Source: Sphingomonas sp. EC-HK361 (lineage in GTDB: Bacteria; Pseudomonadota; Alphaproteobacteria; Sphingomonadales; Sphingomonadaceae). From it: a stretch of 64,000 nucleotides of DNA. Shown here one piece after another: positions 34,902 to 43,941 of the stretch. The translations under genes were made by a program, and so were the position numbers. The notes under the pieces are model-generated. The model made no database searches. It saw only the letters and a list, made by a program, of their open reading frames with translations, and was not told the DNA's origin. Location of the stretch: the NCBI RefSeq assembly GCF_902498785.1, contig NZ_LR701494.1:743022-807021 (forward strand). Reading direction: 5' to 3'. Position 1 is the first letter of the stretch; the number at the start of each line of letters is the position of its first letter.

Positions 34902-35414
34902 GTGATCGAACTTGCGCCGCTGGAGACGATCGATGCCGCCGCTGTCGAGCAGTTGCTCGACCGCGCGTTCGGCGCCGATCGCCATGCGCGCACCGCGTAT
35001 CGGCTGCGGGAAGAAACGCGGGCGCTGAGCGGCCTCAGCCTTGCCGCAGTCGATGGGGACACGCTTGTCGGCTCGATCCAGTGCTGGCCGGTCCGGCACA
35101 TCGGCGACGACGGCGCGTGCACGTCTCTCGTCTTGGTCGGCCCGGTCGCGGTCGATCCGGCGCATCAGCAGGCCGGAATCGGCCGCATGCTGATGGGGGC
35201 AAGCCTGATCGCCGCTGGCGCGCAAGGGCTGGACGGCGCGCTCATGCTCGTCGGCGATCCCGATTATTACGAGCGTTTCTTCGGCTTCACCGCCGACGCG
35301 ACCGCCAGGTGGCGCCTCCCCGGCCCGGTCGAGCGCCACCGCCTGCTGGCGCGCGGCGCGCTGGTGCCGCGCGGCCCCGGAGAGATCGCCCCGCGGGTCG
35401 CGGTCATCGCCTGA
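34902..35414 (+). CDS. GNAT family N-acetyltransferase
   Basis: This 170-residue acetyltransferase is of the YhbS-like group. The acetyl-CoA-binding motif VAVDPAHQQAGIGRMLM lies near residues 83-99, and VGDPDYYERFFGF (about 118-130) is the typical late segment. The GTG at 34902 is chosen because it starts the conserved IELAPLE strand. No ATG is close. The acceptor substrate is unknown. It precedes DUF1285 and Nudix genes on the same strand with short spacing, though these share no obvious pathway. Confidence 0.82.
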   Translation: MIELAPLETIDAAAVEQLLDRAFGADRHARTAYRLREETRALSGLSLAAVDGDTLVGSIQCWPVRHIGDDGACTSLVLVGPVAVDPAHQQAGIGRMLMGASLIAAGAQGLDGALMLVGDPDYYERFFGFTADATARWRLPGPVERHRLLARGALVPRGPGEIAPRVAVIA

Positions 35415-35453
35415 CTCTTTACCGCGCAGCGACGCGCGCCTACCTCGCAGGCC

Positions 35454-36026
35454 ATGCCGATGGCGCCGCCCCCCAATTTCGATACGCTGACGATCGCCGA
35501 TATCGCGCGGCTTGCTGCCGACGACCGGCTGCCCCCCGTCGAGCAATGGCACCCCACGCATTGCGGCGACAGCGAGATGCGGATCGCACGCGACGGCACC
35601 TGGTATCACCAGGGATCGCCGATCGGCCGCACCGCGATGGTCCGCGCATTCAGCCGAATCCTGCGGCGTGAGGAGGATAGCGGCTATGTCCTCGTCACGC
35701 CGGTCGAGAAGCTCGACATCGCGGTCGAGGACGCACCGTTCGTCGCCGTCGAACTGAAGGCCGAGGGCACGGGCCGCGACGCGCGCCTCGCCTTCCGGCT
35801 CAACACCGGCGACATGGTCACCGCGTCCGCCGAGCACCCGCTTCGCTTCGAGGAACGGGACGACGGCCCCCACCCCTATCTCCACGTCCGCGGCGGGCTG
35901 GAGGCGCTCGTTGCACGCAGCCTCTATTACGAGCTCGCCGAGTTCGCGCTGGCGGGCCCCGACGAACCGCCGGGCGTGTGGAGCGCGGGCGCCTTCTTCG
36001 CGTTGCAGCCGCCGGCTTCGCAATGA
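35454..36026 (+). CDS. DUF1285 domain protein
   Basis: This 190-residue cytoplasmic protein matches the DUF1285 family throughout. Characteristic stretches are VEQWHPTHCGDSEMRIARDGTWYH near residues 29-52, RILRREEDSGYVLVTPVEK and HPYLHVRGGLEALVARSLYYEL. The function of the family is unproven. Structures show a two-domain fold suspected of ligand sensing. Its TGA overlaps the Nudix ATG by four bases, so the DUF1285-Nudix-CCA genes are a coupled run. The same neighbourhood is common in alphaproteobacteria. Confidence 0.87.
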   Translation: MPMAPPPNFDTLTIADIARLAADDRLPPVEQWHPTHCGDSEMRIARDGTWYHQGSPIGRTAMVRAFSRILRREEDSGYVLVTPVEKLDIAVEDAPFVAVELKAEGTGRDARLAFRLNTGDMVTASAEHPLRFEERDDGPHPYLHVRGGLEALVARSLYYELAEFALAGPDEPPGVWSAGAFFALQPPASQ

Positions 36027-36604
36027 CGCTGGCCGAGCGGCTCGCCGCCGCGCTGGTCGCCGCTCCGGCGCGCGACCTGATGAGCGGCGACCATCCCGAC
36101 ATCGCCGACCACGGCGCGCTTGCCCAGGCGGCCGTGCTCGTCCCTGTCACCGACCGCGTGCGGCCGGGTGTCATCCTCACCCAGCGCACCGAAACGCTGC
36201 GCCGCCATGCCGGCCAGGTCGCCTTTCCCGGCGGACGGATCGACGCGGGCGAGGACGCGGTCGCCGCCGCACTGCGCGAGGCGGACGAGGAGATCGCGCT
36301 CGATCCCTCCGCCGTCGCGGTCGTTGGCACCGCCGATCGCTACCGCACCGGCACCGGGTTCAGCATCACGCCGGTCATCGGCGTCGTGCCCCCCGACCTG
36401 TCGCTCGTGCCGAGCGAGGCGGAGGTGGCGGCGGTCTTCGAGGTGCCACTGGATTTCCTGCTCGATCCCGCCAATCACCGCGCGGCGAGCGCGCACTGGC
36501 AGGGTCGCGAACGCCATTTTTACGAGATATTGTGGCAGGATCGACGGATTTGGGGGGCAACGGCCGGGATGATCGTGAACCTGTCGCGGCGGCTGCAATG
36601 GTGA
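36023..36604 (+). CDS. Nudix hydrolase, CoA pyrophosphatase-like
   Basis: This 193-residue Nudix enzyme probably cleaves coenzyme A or related pyrophosphates. The Nudix box GGRIDAGEDAV...LREADEEI occupies about residues 70-91 with the metal-binding READEE. The preceding RTETLRRHAGQVAFPGG is the extended UPF0035/CoA signature. The start at 36023 overlaps the DUF1285 stop. A start 45 bases earlier would add residues outside the family. The stop overlaps the start of the CCA-adding enzyme gene. Confidence 0.88.
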   Translation: MTLAERLAAALVAAPARDLMSGDHPDIADHGALAQAAVLVPVTDRVRPGVILTQRTETLRRHAGQVAFPGGRIDAGEDAVAAALREADEEIALDPSAVAVVGTADRYRTGTGFSITPVIGVVPPDLSLVPSEAEVAAVFEVPLDFLLDPANHRAASAHWQGRERHFYEILWQDRRIWGATAGMIVNLSRRLQW

Positions 36605-37788
36605 CGCTGCCCGACGCCCCATGGCTCGGTCGCCCGGGACTCGCCGAGCTGACCCGCGCGCTCGGCGGCGATGCTGGCGAGGCGCGGTATGTCGGCGGCG
36701 CGGTGCGCGACACGCTTCTCGGCCTCGATGTGTCCGATATCGACATCGCGACCGTGCACGCGCCCGAGACGGTGATCGACCGGCTGGAGGCGGCGCGGAT
36801 CAAGGCGATCCCGACCGGCATCGCGCACGGCACGATCACCGCGGTGTCGCAAGGCACCGTCGTCGAGGTGACGACGCTGCGCCGCGATCTCGAAACCGAC
36901 GGACGGCACGCGACCGTCGCCTTCACCGACGACTGGCGCGAGGATGCGGCGCGGCGCGACTTCACGATGAACGCGCTGTCGTCCGATCCGGTCACGACCG
37001 AAATCCACGATTATTTCGACGGCCTGGCCGATCTGGAAGCCGGGCGCGTGCGCTTCATCGGCGATCCGTTCCAGCGCATCGCGGAGGATCACCTGCGCAT
37101 CCTGCGCTTCTTCCGCTTCCACGCACGGTTCGGTGACGCGGTCGATGAGGGCGGTCTGGCGGCCTGCGTCGCGCGCGCGAACGACCTGATGGCGCTGTCA
37201 CGCGAGCGGATCGCGGCCGAGTTGCTGAAGCTGCTCGTCGCGAGCGGCGCGGTCGAGACCCTGGCGCTCATGGTCGATCGCGGTATCCTGAGGCCGGTGC
37301 TGCCGGAGATCGACGCCGCCGCGGTCGATCGTCTGACCCGGCTGGCTGGGGCAGAAGGCGCCAATGGCATTGCGCCCGACGCGATCCGCCGCCTCGCCGT
37401 CCTCGTCCCGCGCGAGGCGGCCGACGATATCGGCGCGCGGCTGAAACTGTCCAATGCCCAGCGCAAGCGGCTGATCGCAGCGAGCGGCGGCCCCGGCGAC
37501 GAGGGGGCACGTGCGCTCGCCTACCGCGTCGGCGTCGAGCAGGCGACCGATCGGCTCCTTATTGCGGGGGCCGATGTGAACGCGCTGCAAGGCTTCACGC
37601 CGCCGCGCCTGCCGCTGTCGGGCGGAGCGCTCGTCGCGCGCGGGCTTGCGAAGGGACCGGACGTCGCACGCGCGCTACGCGGGATCGAAACGCAGTGGAT
37701 CGCGGAAGGCTTTCCCGACGAGGCGCGCGTCTCGGCCCTCGCCGATGCCGCGGTCGATCAGATGTTGCGGGCGAGCAGCAGCCGGTAG
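36598..37788 (+). CDS. CCA tRNA nucleotidyltransferase (class II)
   Basis: This 396-residue enzyme adds or repairs the 3'-CCA end of tRNAs. The head domain has the polymerase-beta motif YVGGAVRDTLLG with the metal aspartates in VSDIDIATV. EVTTLRRD, RRDFTMNALS and the motif DHLRILRFFRFHARFG follow. The alpha-helical tail lacks any HD phosphohydrolase domain. ATG 36598 or GTG 36601 both overlap the Nudix stop. The 3' end overlaps the convergent GGDEF/EAL gene by 31 bases. Whether it adds CCA or only A cannot be told from these motifs. Confidence 0.9.
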   Translation: MVTLPDAPWLGRPGLAELTRALGGDAGEARYVGGAVRDTLLGLDVSDIDIATVHAPETVIDRLEAARIKAIPTGIAHGTITAVSQGTVVEVTTLRRDLETDGRHATVAFTDDWREDAARRDFTMNALSSDPVTTEIHDYFDGLADLEAGRVRFIGDPFQRIAEDHLRILRFFRFHARFGDAVDEGGLAACVARANDLMALSRERIAAELLKLLVASGAVETLALMVDRGILRPVLPEIDAAAVDRLTRLAGAEGANGIAPDAIRRLAVLVPREAADDIGARLKLSNAQRKRLIAASGGPGDEGARALAYRVGVEQATDRLLIAGADVNALQGFTPPRLPLSGGALVARGLAKGPDVARALRGIETQWIAEGFPDEARVSALADAAVDQMLRASSSR

Positions 37789-39446
37789 GCTTCCTCGGCT
37801 TCCAGCGGCCGCGCGAAGACATAACCCTGACCGTGCGTGCAGCCGAGCGCGGACAGCGTCTGCGCCAGTTCCTGCGTCTCGATCCCCTCGGCAACCGTTG
37901 TCATGCCGAGAGTCTGCGCAAGGCTCAGGATCGCGCGCACGATCGCGATCTTGTCCCGGTCGGCCAGCATCCCGGTCACGAAGCTCCGGTCGATCTTCAA
38001 GATGTCGATCGGCAGCTTCTGGAGGGAGGCGAGGTTCGAATAGCCGGTGCCGAAATCGTCCATCGCCAGCGTCGTGCCGAGCGCCTTAAGCGCATGCAGC
38101 GTGTCGGCGATCCGGTCCGGATCGGTGACGAGCGCGCTCTCGGTGAGTTCGAGCTTCAGCCGCGTGCCGTCGACCCCGTGGGCGGCGAGCGCGGCCGCCA
38201 CCACCGGCGCGATCTCGTCGCGGTGGAGCTGGATCGCCGACAGGTTGACCGCAAGCTTGACCCCGCAATCGCCGCCATAGCGCCGATCCCAACGGGCCAG
38301 CGTCGCGACGACCTCGTCGATGGCCCACCGGCCCAGCGGCATGATGAGCCCGGTATTCTCGGCCAGCGCGATGAACTCGTCGGGCGGATGACTGCGGCCG
38401 CACTCGTCGGTCCAGCGCGCCAGCCCCTCGAACGCGGCGATCCGCCCGGTCGAAAGGTCGCAGATCGGCTGATAGTGGAGCCGCAGCGCGCGGCTGTCGA
38501 TCGCGCGGCGAAGTGCCGCCTCGACCGCGAACTCCTCGCGCGCAATCGCAAAGGCGCGCTTCTGATAGACCTCGTCGCGCCCGCTCTTCTTCGACCGGTT
38601 GACCGCGAACTGCGCGTGGCGGATGACCGCGCCGACATCCTCGTCCTGCACCTCGTCGCCGTGCGCGATGCCGATCGAGCAGGAGATGCGCACCTCGGTT
38701 TCGCTGAGGCGGAACGGCGCCGCAAGCACCGCGCGCAGGCGGGCGGCGACCCGGAGCGCCTCGTCCGCGTCTTCGTCGATCGCGAGAAGGATCGCGAATT
38801 CGTCACCGCCGGTGCGCGCCAGGATATCGCAAGTCCTGAGCGCGGCCTTCAACCGCCGCGCGACCGTGATCAGCAGTTCGTCCCCCGCAAGCGAGCCGAG
38901 GCACGCGTTCACGCGGCTGAACCGTTCGAGATCGACGACGAGCACCGCGAAGGGCTGCTGCTGCCCCGCCACAAGCGCTTCGAGGCGCTCGTTGAACCCC
39001 GCCCGGTTGGCGAGGCCGGTGAGGCTGTCGGTCAGCATTTCGCGCCGCAGATTGCGCTCGGTCCGCATCTCGCCGGTCTGGTCGACCAGCGTGACCAGCG
39101 CGCGCGGCTCGCAGCGCGAGGCAATCCGCGCGATGGTCACCCGGTAATGCCGGATTTCGACGGAGTCCCCGGTTTCCCAGATGAATTCGTCGCGCGTCGC
39201 GCCGTCGAGAAGGAAGTGCATCAACCGCTCGCCGAGCTGACGCACGAGGATCGAGCGATCGGGCGAGTGGCCAAGCCCGGCGTGGCGGAAGGCCTTGTTG
39301 TGCGCCTCGAAAAACAGACCCGTGTCACAGGGTCCGACGATGACGGCCGGAATCGGCAACAGCTCGAGCGCGCCGTCGGCGGCGGTCAGCCCCGGCGGTA
39401 TCAGCCCCATGCCCTGGAGCGCCAAGCTCTCATATTGCGACGCCAT
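37758..39446 (-). CDS. PAS-GGDEF-EAL cyclic-di-GMP protein
   Basis: This 562-residue soluble regulator of cyclic-di-GMP has a PAS-like N-terminal domain, about 20-130. The GGDEF domain, about 130-290, has an intact ARTGGDEFAIL active site. In the EAL domain, about 305-555, the signature reads EGL (AFEGLARW), an accepted active variant, and downstream catalytic motifs NLSAIQL, LELTESAL, MDDFGTGYSNL, KIDRSFV and EGIET are all present. It could therefore make and break c-di-GMP, and often only one activity dominates. No transmembrane helix is seen, so sensing is cytoplasmic. Its 3' end overlaps the CCA enzyme gene. Confidence 0.9.
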   Translation of the reverse strand: MASQYESLALQGMGLIPPGLTAADGALELLPIPAVIVGPCDTGLFFEAHNKAFRHAGLGHSPDRSILVRQLGERLMHFLLDGATRDEFIWETGDSVEIRHYRVTIARIASRCEPRALVTLVDQTGEMRTERNLRREMLTDSLTGLANRAGFNERLEALVAGQQQPFAVLVVDLERFSRVNACLGSLAGDELLITVARRLKAALRTCDILARTGGDEFAILLAIDEDADEALRVAARLRAVLAAPFRLSETEVRISCSIGIAHGDEVQDEDVGAVIRHAQFAVNRSKKSGRDEVYQKRAFAIAREEFAVEAALRRAIDSRALRLHYQPICDLSTGRIAAFEGLARWTDECGRSHPPDEFIALAENTGLIMPLGRWAIDEVVATLARWDRRYGGDCGVKLAVNLSAIQLHRDEIAPVVAAALAAHGVDGTRLKLELTESALVTDPDRIADTLHALKALGTTLAMDDFGTGYSNLASLQKLPIDILKIDRSFVTGMLADRDKIAIVRAILSLAQTLGMTTVAEGIETQELAQTLSALGCTHGQGYVFARPLEAEEAYRLLLARNI

Positions 39447-39522
39447 TGGCGCCGGCCTACGCGGTCACCCGTTAAGAGCGGCTAAAGAAAATTCCAACCG
39501 AAACGGCCGCATAACGCTGGAA

Positions 39523-41775
39523 TCAGAAGCGGTTTTCGCGCGGGAAGCCGTTGGGCGGCATCCGCCCCGCCGCACCCCGCGCGGCACGCCAGGGGTTCAT
39601 GTCCGACTCGGTTCGCGTCCGTCCGCTCTCGCCTCCCATCGCCCAGCTCAACCCTTGCGCGAAGACGAAGGTAGTCGCGTCCGCCAGCCCGCCGTCGCGA
39701 TACCGCTGCAGCTGCACGCCTTGCCCGCGCGTCATTTCGGCGAGCTCGTTCATCGGAAAGACGACGAGCTTGCGATTCTCGCCGATCGCCGCGACGTAAT
39801 CCGCCCCGGGCGCAACCGGGCGGACGACCAGCAGCCGCGCCCCCGCCCGCGGGGTGACGATCGTCTTCCCCTTGCGCGTTTCCGCGACAACATCCGCCGC
39901 CGGCACCAGGAAGCCGCGGCCATCGGTCGCCGCCACCAGCAGCTTCTCGGCCGCGCGCGCGGGGAGAAACGCGACGATCCCGACGCTGCCGTCGAGGTCG
40001 ATCATCGCGCGCACCGGCTCGCCGAAGCCGCGCCCGCCGGGCAGCTTGTCCGCGCCCAGCGTGTAGAAGCGGCCGTTCTCCGCCGCGAGCAGCAGCTTGT
40101 CGGTGGTTTGCGCGTGGAAGGCGAAGGCCGGGCCGTCGCCCTCCTTGAACTTCGCGGTTTCCGCCGAAGCCAGCTCGGCATGCCCCTTCAGCGCGCGGAT
40201 CCAGCCGCGCTGGGAGAGGATGACGGTGATCGGCTCGCGCTCGATCATCGCTTCCAGCGGGATATCGCGCGCGGGCGCAGCTTCCTCGATCGTGGTGCGC
40301 CGCTTGCCGAGCGGGGTCTGCGGGCCGTAGCGGTCGCGCAGCTTGCCGAGATCGCGCTTCAGCCGCGTCCGCTGGCGCGCCTCCGACGACAGCAGCAGCG
40401 TCAGCCCCTCCTGCTCCTTCTCTAGCATCTCGCGCTCGCGGCGCAGCTCCATCTCCTCCAGCTTGCGCAAGGATCGCAGCCGCATGTTGAGGATCGCCTC
40501 GGCCTGGCGGTCGGTCAGCTGAAACTCGGCGATCATCACCGCCTTCGGCTCGTCCTCGGTGCGGATGATCTCGATCACGCGGTCGAGGTTTAGAAAGGCG
40601 ACGATATAGCCGCCGACGAGCTCCAGCCTGTCGGCGATCTTGTCGAGCCGATGCTGCGAGCGCCGGCGCAGCACGACGAACTGATGCTCGACCCAGGCCG
40701 ACAGCGCCTCGTGCAGCGACATGACGCGCGGCGTGCGGCGCGCATCGAGGACGTTGAGGTTCAGCGAGAAGCGGCTTTCGAGATCGGAGAGCCGGAACAG
40801 CCCGTCCATCAGCACCTGCGGATCGACGGTGCGGCTGCGTGGCTCCAGCACCAGCCGCACCTCGGCATCGCTCTCGTCGCGCACGTCGGCAAGGATCGGC
40901 AGCCGCTTGGCGTTGATGAGCTCGGCGATCTGCTCGATCAGCTTGCCCTTCTGGACGCCGTAGGGAATTTCGCCGACGACGATCTGCCAGCCGCCGCCCT
41001 TCTCGCGCTCGATCTGCCAGCGCGCACGCACGCGAAAGCCGCCGCGCCCGGTCGCATAGGCCTCGCGGATCGTGGCCTCGCTGTCGACCACGAGCCCGCC
41101 GGTGGGAAAGTCCGGACCCTTCACATGATTGAGCGGATCGGCGGCAGGGTTGTCGATCAGCGCGATCGCCGCCGCGAACAGCTCGGCGGCGTTGTGCGGC
41201 GGGATGCTCGTCGCCATGCCCACCGCGATCCCGCTCGCGCCGTTGGCCAGCAGGTTCGGGAACATCCCCGGAAACAGCTCGGGCTCGTGATCCTCGCCAT
41301 TATAGGTCGGGCGATATTCGACCGCGTCCTCGTCCAGCCCGTCCATCAGGTCGATCGCGACCTGGGTCAGCCGCGCCTCGGTGTAGCGGTAGGCCGCGGC
41401 GTTATCGCCGTCGATATTGCCGAAATTGCCCTGCCCGTCGACGAGCGGATAGCGCAGCGCGAAATCCTGCGCGAGCCGGACCATCGCGTCATAGACCGAC
41501 TGGTCGCCATGCGGGTGGTATTTGCCGATCACGTCGCCGACGACGCGCGCGCACTTCTTGTAGCCCGAGGCGGGATCGAGCCGAAGCAGCCGCATCGCCC
41601 AGAGCAGGCGCCGGTGCACCGGCTTCAGCCCGTCGCGCACATCGGGGAGCGACCGCGCGGTGATCGTCGACAGCGCATAGACCAGATACCGCTCGCTCAG
41701 CGCGCTGTCGAACGGCGCATCGAGGATGCCGACGGCTGGGTTTTCGGGAATGTCGGGAAGGTCGGTGGTGGCCAT
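39523..41775 (-). CDS. parC: DNA topoisomerase IV subunit A
   Basis: This 750-residue subunit cuts and rejoins DNA to decatenate chromosomes with ParE. The winged-helix core has the catalytic tyrosine Y131 in [11 protein letters not shown]. The quinolone region is [14 protein letters not shown], with glutamine Q92 at the place of E. coli Ser80. GlyArg-rich tower and coiled-coil segments lie around 400-480. The C-terminal beta-pinwheel, about 500-740, has degenerate blades. [20 protein letters not shown] is a typical alphaproteobacterial ParC start, and the length separates it from the longer GyrA. No parE is in the window. Confidence 0.93.
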   Translation of the reverse strand: MATTDLPDIPENPAVGILDAPFDSALSERYLVYALSTITARSLPDVRDGLKPVHRRLLWAMRLLRLDPASGYKKCARVVGDVIGKYHPHGDQSVYDAMVRLAQDFALRYPLVDGQGNFGNIDGDNAAAYRYTEARLTQVAIDLMDGLDEDAVEYRPTYNGEDHEPELFPGMFPNLLANGASGIAVGMATSIPPHNAAELFAAAIALIDNPAADPLNHVKGPDFPTGGLVVDSEATIREAYATGRGGFRVRARWQIEREKGGGWQIVVGEIPYGVQKGKLIEQIAELINAKRLPILADVRDESDAEVRLVLEPRSRTVDPQVLMDGLFRLSDLESRFSLNLNVLDARRTPRVMSLHEALSAWVEHQFVVLRRRSQHRLDKIADRLELVGGYIVAFLNLDRVIEIIRTEDEPKAVMIAEFQLTDRQAEAILNMRLRSLRKLEEMELRREREMLEKEQEGLTLLLSSEARQRTRLKRDLGKLRDRYGPQTPLGKRRTTIEEAAPARDIPLEAMIEREPITVILSQRGWIRALKGHAELASAETAKFKEGDGPAFAFHAQTTDKLLLAAENGRFYTLGADKLPGGRGFGEPVRAMIDLDGSVGIVAFLPARAAEKLLVAATDGRGFLVPAADVVAETRKGKTIVTPRAGARLLVVRPVAPGADYVAAIGENRKLVVFPMNELAEMTRGQGVQLQRYRDGGLADATTFVFAQGLSWAMGGESGRTRTESDMNPWRAARGAAGRMPPNGFPRENRF

Positions 41776-41811
41776 AGAGCGCCACGACCTAGCAGCGCTT
41801 GCCGCCCCGCG

Positions 41812-42708
41812 CTACGGGATCGCCCGGTCCAGCGCGATCTCGCCGATCAGCCACTCGCGGAACTGCCGCACCTTCGGCACGCGCCGCCGATGCTCCGGAC
41901 AGACGAACCAATAGCCGTAGCCGCGTGTCGAAACCTGCGCGAAGGGCTGGACGAGGCGGCCCTCCGAAATATCGCCTCGCCAGAAGAACGGGGTGAGCAT
42001 CGCGATCCCCTGGCCCGCCATCGCCGCATGCCCCTCGTGCGCCTGCGAATCGAGCCGGACTCCGGGCCGTGTCTTCCCCTCGGTCGCATCGACACCCGCC
42101 TCCCGCAGCCAGTGCGCCCACCACGGATCATGCGGGCTGATGAGCGGCAGGGTCATGAGGTCCGCCGCCGCGATCGCCCCCCCATGCCGCGCCAGGAAAT
42201 CGGGGCTGCACATCGGCGTGAAGTCGATCGGGATCAGCAGGTCGGCGGCAAGCCCCGGCCAGTCGCCCAGCCCCGACCGGATCGCGCAATCGACATCGGA
42301 GCTCGCGAAATCGGCGACCTCGTCGCTGGTCAGCATCCGCACCGCCATTTCGGGATGCGCCATCTGGAACGCGCCGACCCGCCACGCGAGCCAGGTGTTC
42401 GCAAAGGTGTTCGAGGTCGAAACCGTCAGCAGCGCCTCGTCCTCGCTGCGCAGCCCCGCAAACGCCGCATCGAGGGTGTCGAACGCCGCGGCCACCTGCG
42501 GCGCGACCCGCCTCCCGGCTTCGGTCAGGATCACCCGCCGCCGCTCGCGCCGGAACAACTGCGTGCCCAGCCGTTCCTCGAGCAGCTTGATCTGATAGCT
42601 GACCGCCGCCTGGGTCATCCCCAATTCGCCGGCCGCGACCGTGAAATTCTCGTGACGCGCCGCCGCATCGAAGACCCTTACGGCGGAAAGCGGGGGCAGC
42701 ACGCGCAT
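41812..42708 (-). CDS. LysR-family transcriptional regulator (GcvA-like)
   Basis: This 298-residue regulator has a winged helix-turn-helix, about residues 5-64 (LSAVRVFDAAARHENFTVAAGEL, MTQAAVSYQIKLLEERLG). The effector-binding domain, about 90-290, has STSNTFANTWLAWRVGAF, as in the GcvA/AmpR-like group. ATG 42708 places the family start correctly. Much longer upstream frames lack similarity. It is divergent from the small gene at 42815 and the hydrolase-kynureninase operon, so it may control tryptophan or kynurenine breakdown. That role is inference only. Confidence 0.87.
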   Translation of the reverse strand: MRVLPPLSAVRVFDAAARHENFTVAAGELGMTQAAVSYQIKLLEERLGTQLFRRERRRVILTEAGRRVAPQVAAAFDTLDAAFAGLRSEDEALLTVSTSNTFANTWLAWRVGAFQMAHPEMAVRMLTSDEVADFASSDVDCAIRSGLGDWPGLAADLLIPIDFTPMCSPDFLARHGGAIAAADLMTLPLISPHDPWWAHWLREAGVDATEGKTRPGVRLDSQAHEGHAAMAGQGIAMLTPFFWRGDISEGRLVQPFAQVSTRGYGYWFVCPEHRRRVPKVRQFREWLIGEIALDRAIP

Positions 42709-42814
42709 GGCTTGTCGATAAACACCGCTTATGACCTCCGTGCAACGATTTGTTGGCGAGGCCGCGCGCGACCTTGCATATCGATGGACACCAAGCAGCG
42801 AAGGAGTTCCGACC

Positions 42815-42997
42815 ATGCAGGACGATTTCCAGACCCGCGAATGGGCCGACCACCATGCCGCCTTCAGCGCCGGTGTCGATAAGCTGATCCGCAACGTCGC
42901 GACCGCGTTCGCGTCGCTCAACCGCCAGCAATTCGATGCCCCGTGGAAGCGCGAGCCAACCCGCCGCCCCGCCCGCCCAGGCGTTCGCTGCGGCTGA
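42815..42997 (+). CDS. Small hypothetical protein
   Basis: This 60-residue protein has a helical, charged first half (MQDDFQTREWADHHAAFSAG) and an arginine/proline-rich tail. ATG 42815 has AAGGAG about seven bases upstream, a strong site. The open frame could start at 42731 but without one. It lies divergent from the LysR gene and upstream of the hydrolase and kynureninase. No family is recognised. Confidence 0.6.
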   Translation: MQDDFQTREWADHHAAFSAGVDKLIRNVATAFASLNRQQFDAPWKREPTRRPARPGVRCG

Positions 42998-43041
42998 GGT
43001 CTGCGATGGCATCGGCGGTGGACCTGCGCTAGCAGGGCGGG

Positions 43042-43941
43042 ATGTTCCGTCTCGCCCTGCTTCTGGTTGCCGCCGCAATGCCGATCACTGCCTCCACAGC
43101 AACCGATTTCAAGCCGCTGACCTGGCCCGATCTCACCAACCGGGCGCGACCCGCCGCGGATGCGACCATTTCCTACGGCGACGATCCCTTTCAGAAGGTC
43201 GATCTCTGGCTGCCCGCCGGCAAGGGGCCGCACCCCGTCGTGCTGATGGTGCATGGCGGCTGCTGGACCACCGAAATCGCCGATCGCAGCCTGATGAACT
43301 GGATCGCGGACGACCTGCGCAAGAGCGGTATCGCTGTGTGGAACATCGATTACCGCGGCGTGGATCGCCCCGGCGGCGGCTATCCCGGCACCTTCGCAGA
43401 TACCGCGCGCGCCGCCGATCTGCTGGCGGAGAACGCAGCGAAATATCACCTCGAAACCGGCCACGTCGTCGCGGTCGGCCATTCCGCGGGCGGGCATCTC
43501 GCGCTTTGGCTGGCGGCGCGCGCGAAACTTCCGACGAAAAGCCCGCTGCGCACGGTGCATCCGCTGAAGATCGCGCACGTCGTCAGCCTCGGCGGCCTGC
43601 CCGATCTCGAAGCGACCGCGGCAAGCCCCGATAATGGCTGCGGCACCGAGGTCGTCGCGCGGCTCGTCGGGCCAAGGAACGGCGACCGCGCCGATCCTTA
43701 TGCCGACACCTCGGTTCCCCGCCTGCTGCCGATCGGCGTCACGCAGGATCTGGTGAACGGCGAGGAGGACCGCATCATCCCCTTCCGCCTGGCGACCGGC
43801 TATGTGACGAAGGCGAAGGCCGCGGGCGACCCGGTCACCCTCCACACCGTCCCGAACACGGGGCACGTCGAGCTGATCGCGCCCGAAACCCCCGCCTGGG
43901 CGGAGGCGAAGCGGCTCATCGTCGCGGCCTTGCGCAAATGA
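43042..43941 (+). CDS. Exported alpha/beta hydrolase coupled to kynureninase
   Basis: This 299-residue hydrolase of the BD-FAE/esterase-lipase type has a signal peptide, about residues 1-20 (LALLLVAAAMPITASTA). The oxyanion motif is VHGGCW (70-75), the nucleophile is S148 in GHSAGGH, and the histidine lies in NTGHVEL near residue 276. HGG plus GHSAGG is also the pattern of kynurenine formamidases of the eukaryotic type. With the kynureninase ATG overlapping its stop, N-formylkynurenine hydrolysis is a reasonable guess. The signal peptide argues against this, since that pathway is cytoplasmic. Confidence 0.8.
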   Translation: MFRLALLLVAAAMPITASTATDFKPLTWPDLTNRARPAADATISYGDDPFQKVDLWLPAGKGPHPVVLMVHGGCWTTEIADRSLMNWIADDLRKSGIAVWNIDYRGVDRPGGGYPGTFADTARAADLLAENAAKYHLETGHVVAVGHSAGGHLALWLAARAKLPTKSPLRTVHPLKIAHVVSLGGLPDLEATAASPDNGCGTEVVARLVGPRNGDRADPYADTSVPRLLPIGVTQDLVNGEEDRIIPFRLATGYVTKAKAAGDPVTLHTVPNTGHVELIAPETPAWAEAKRLIVAALRK

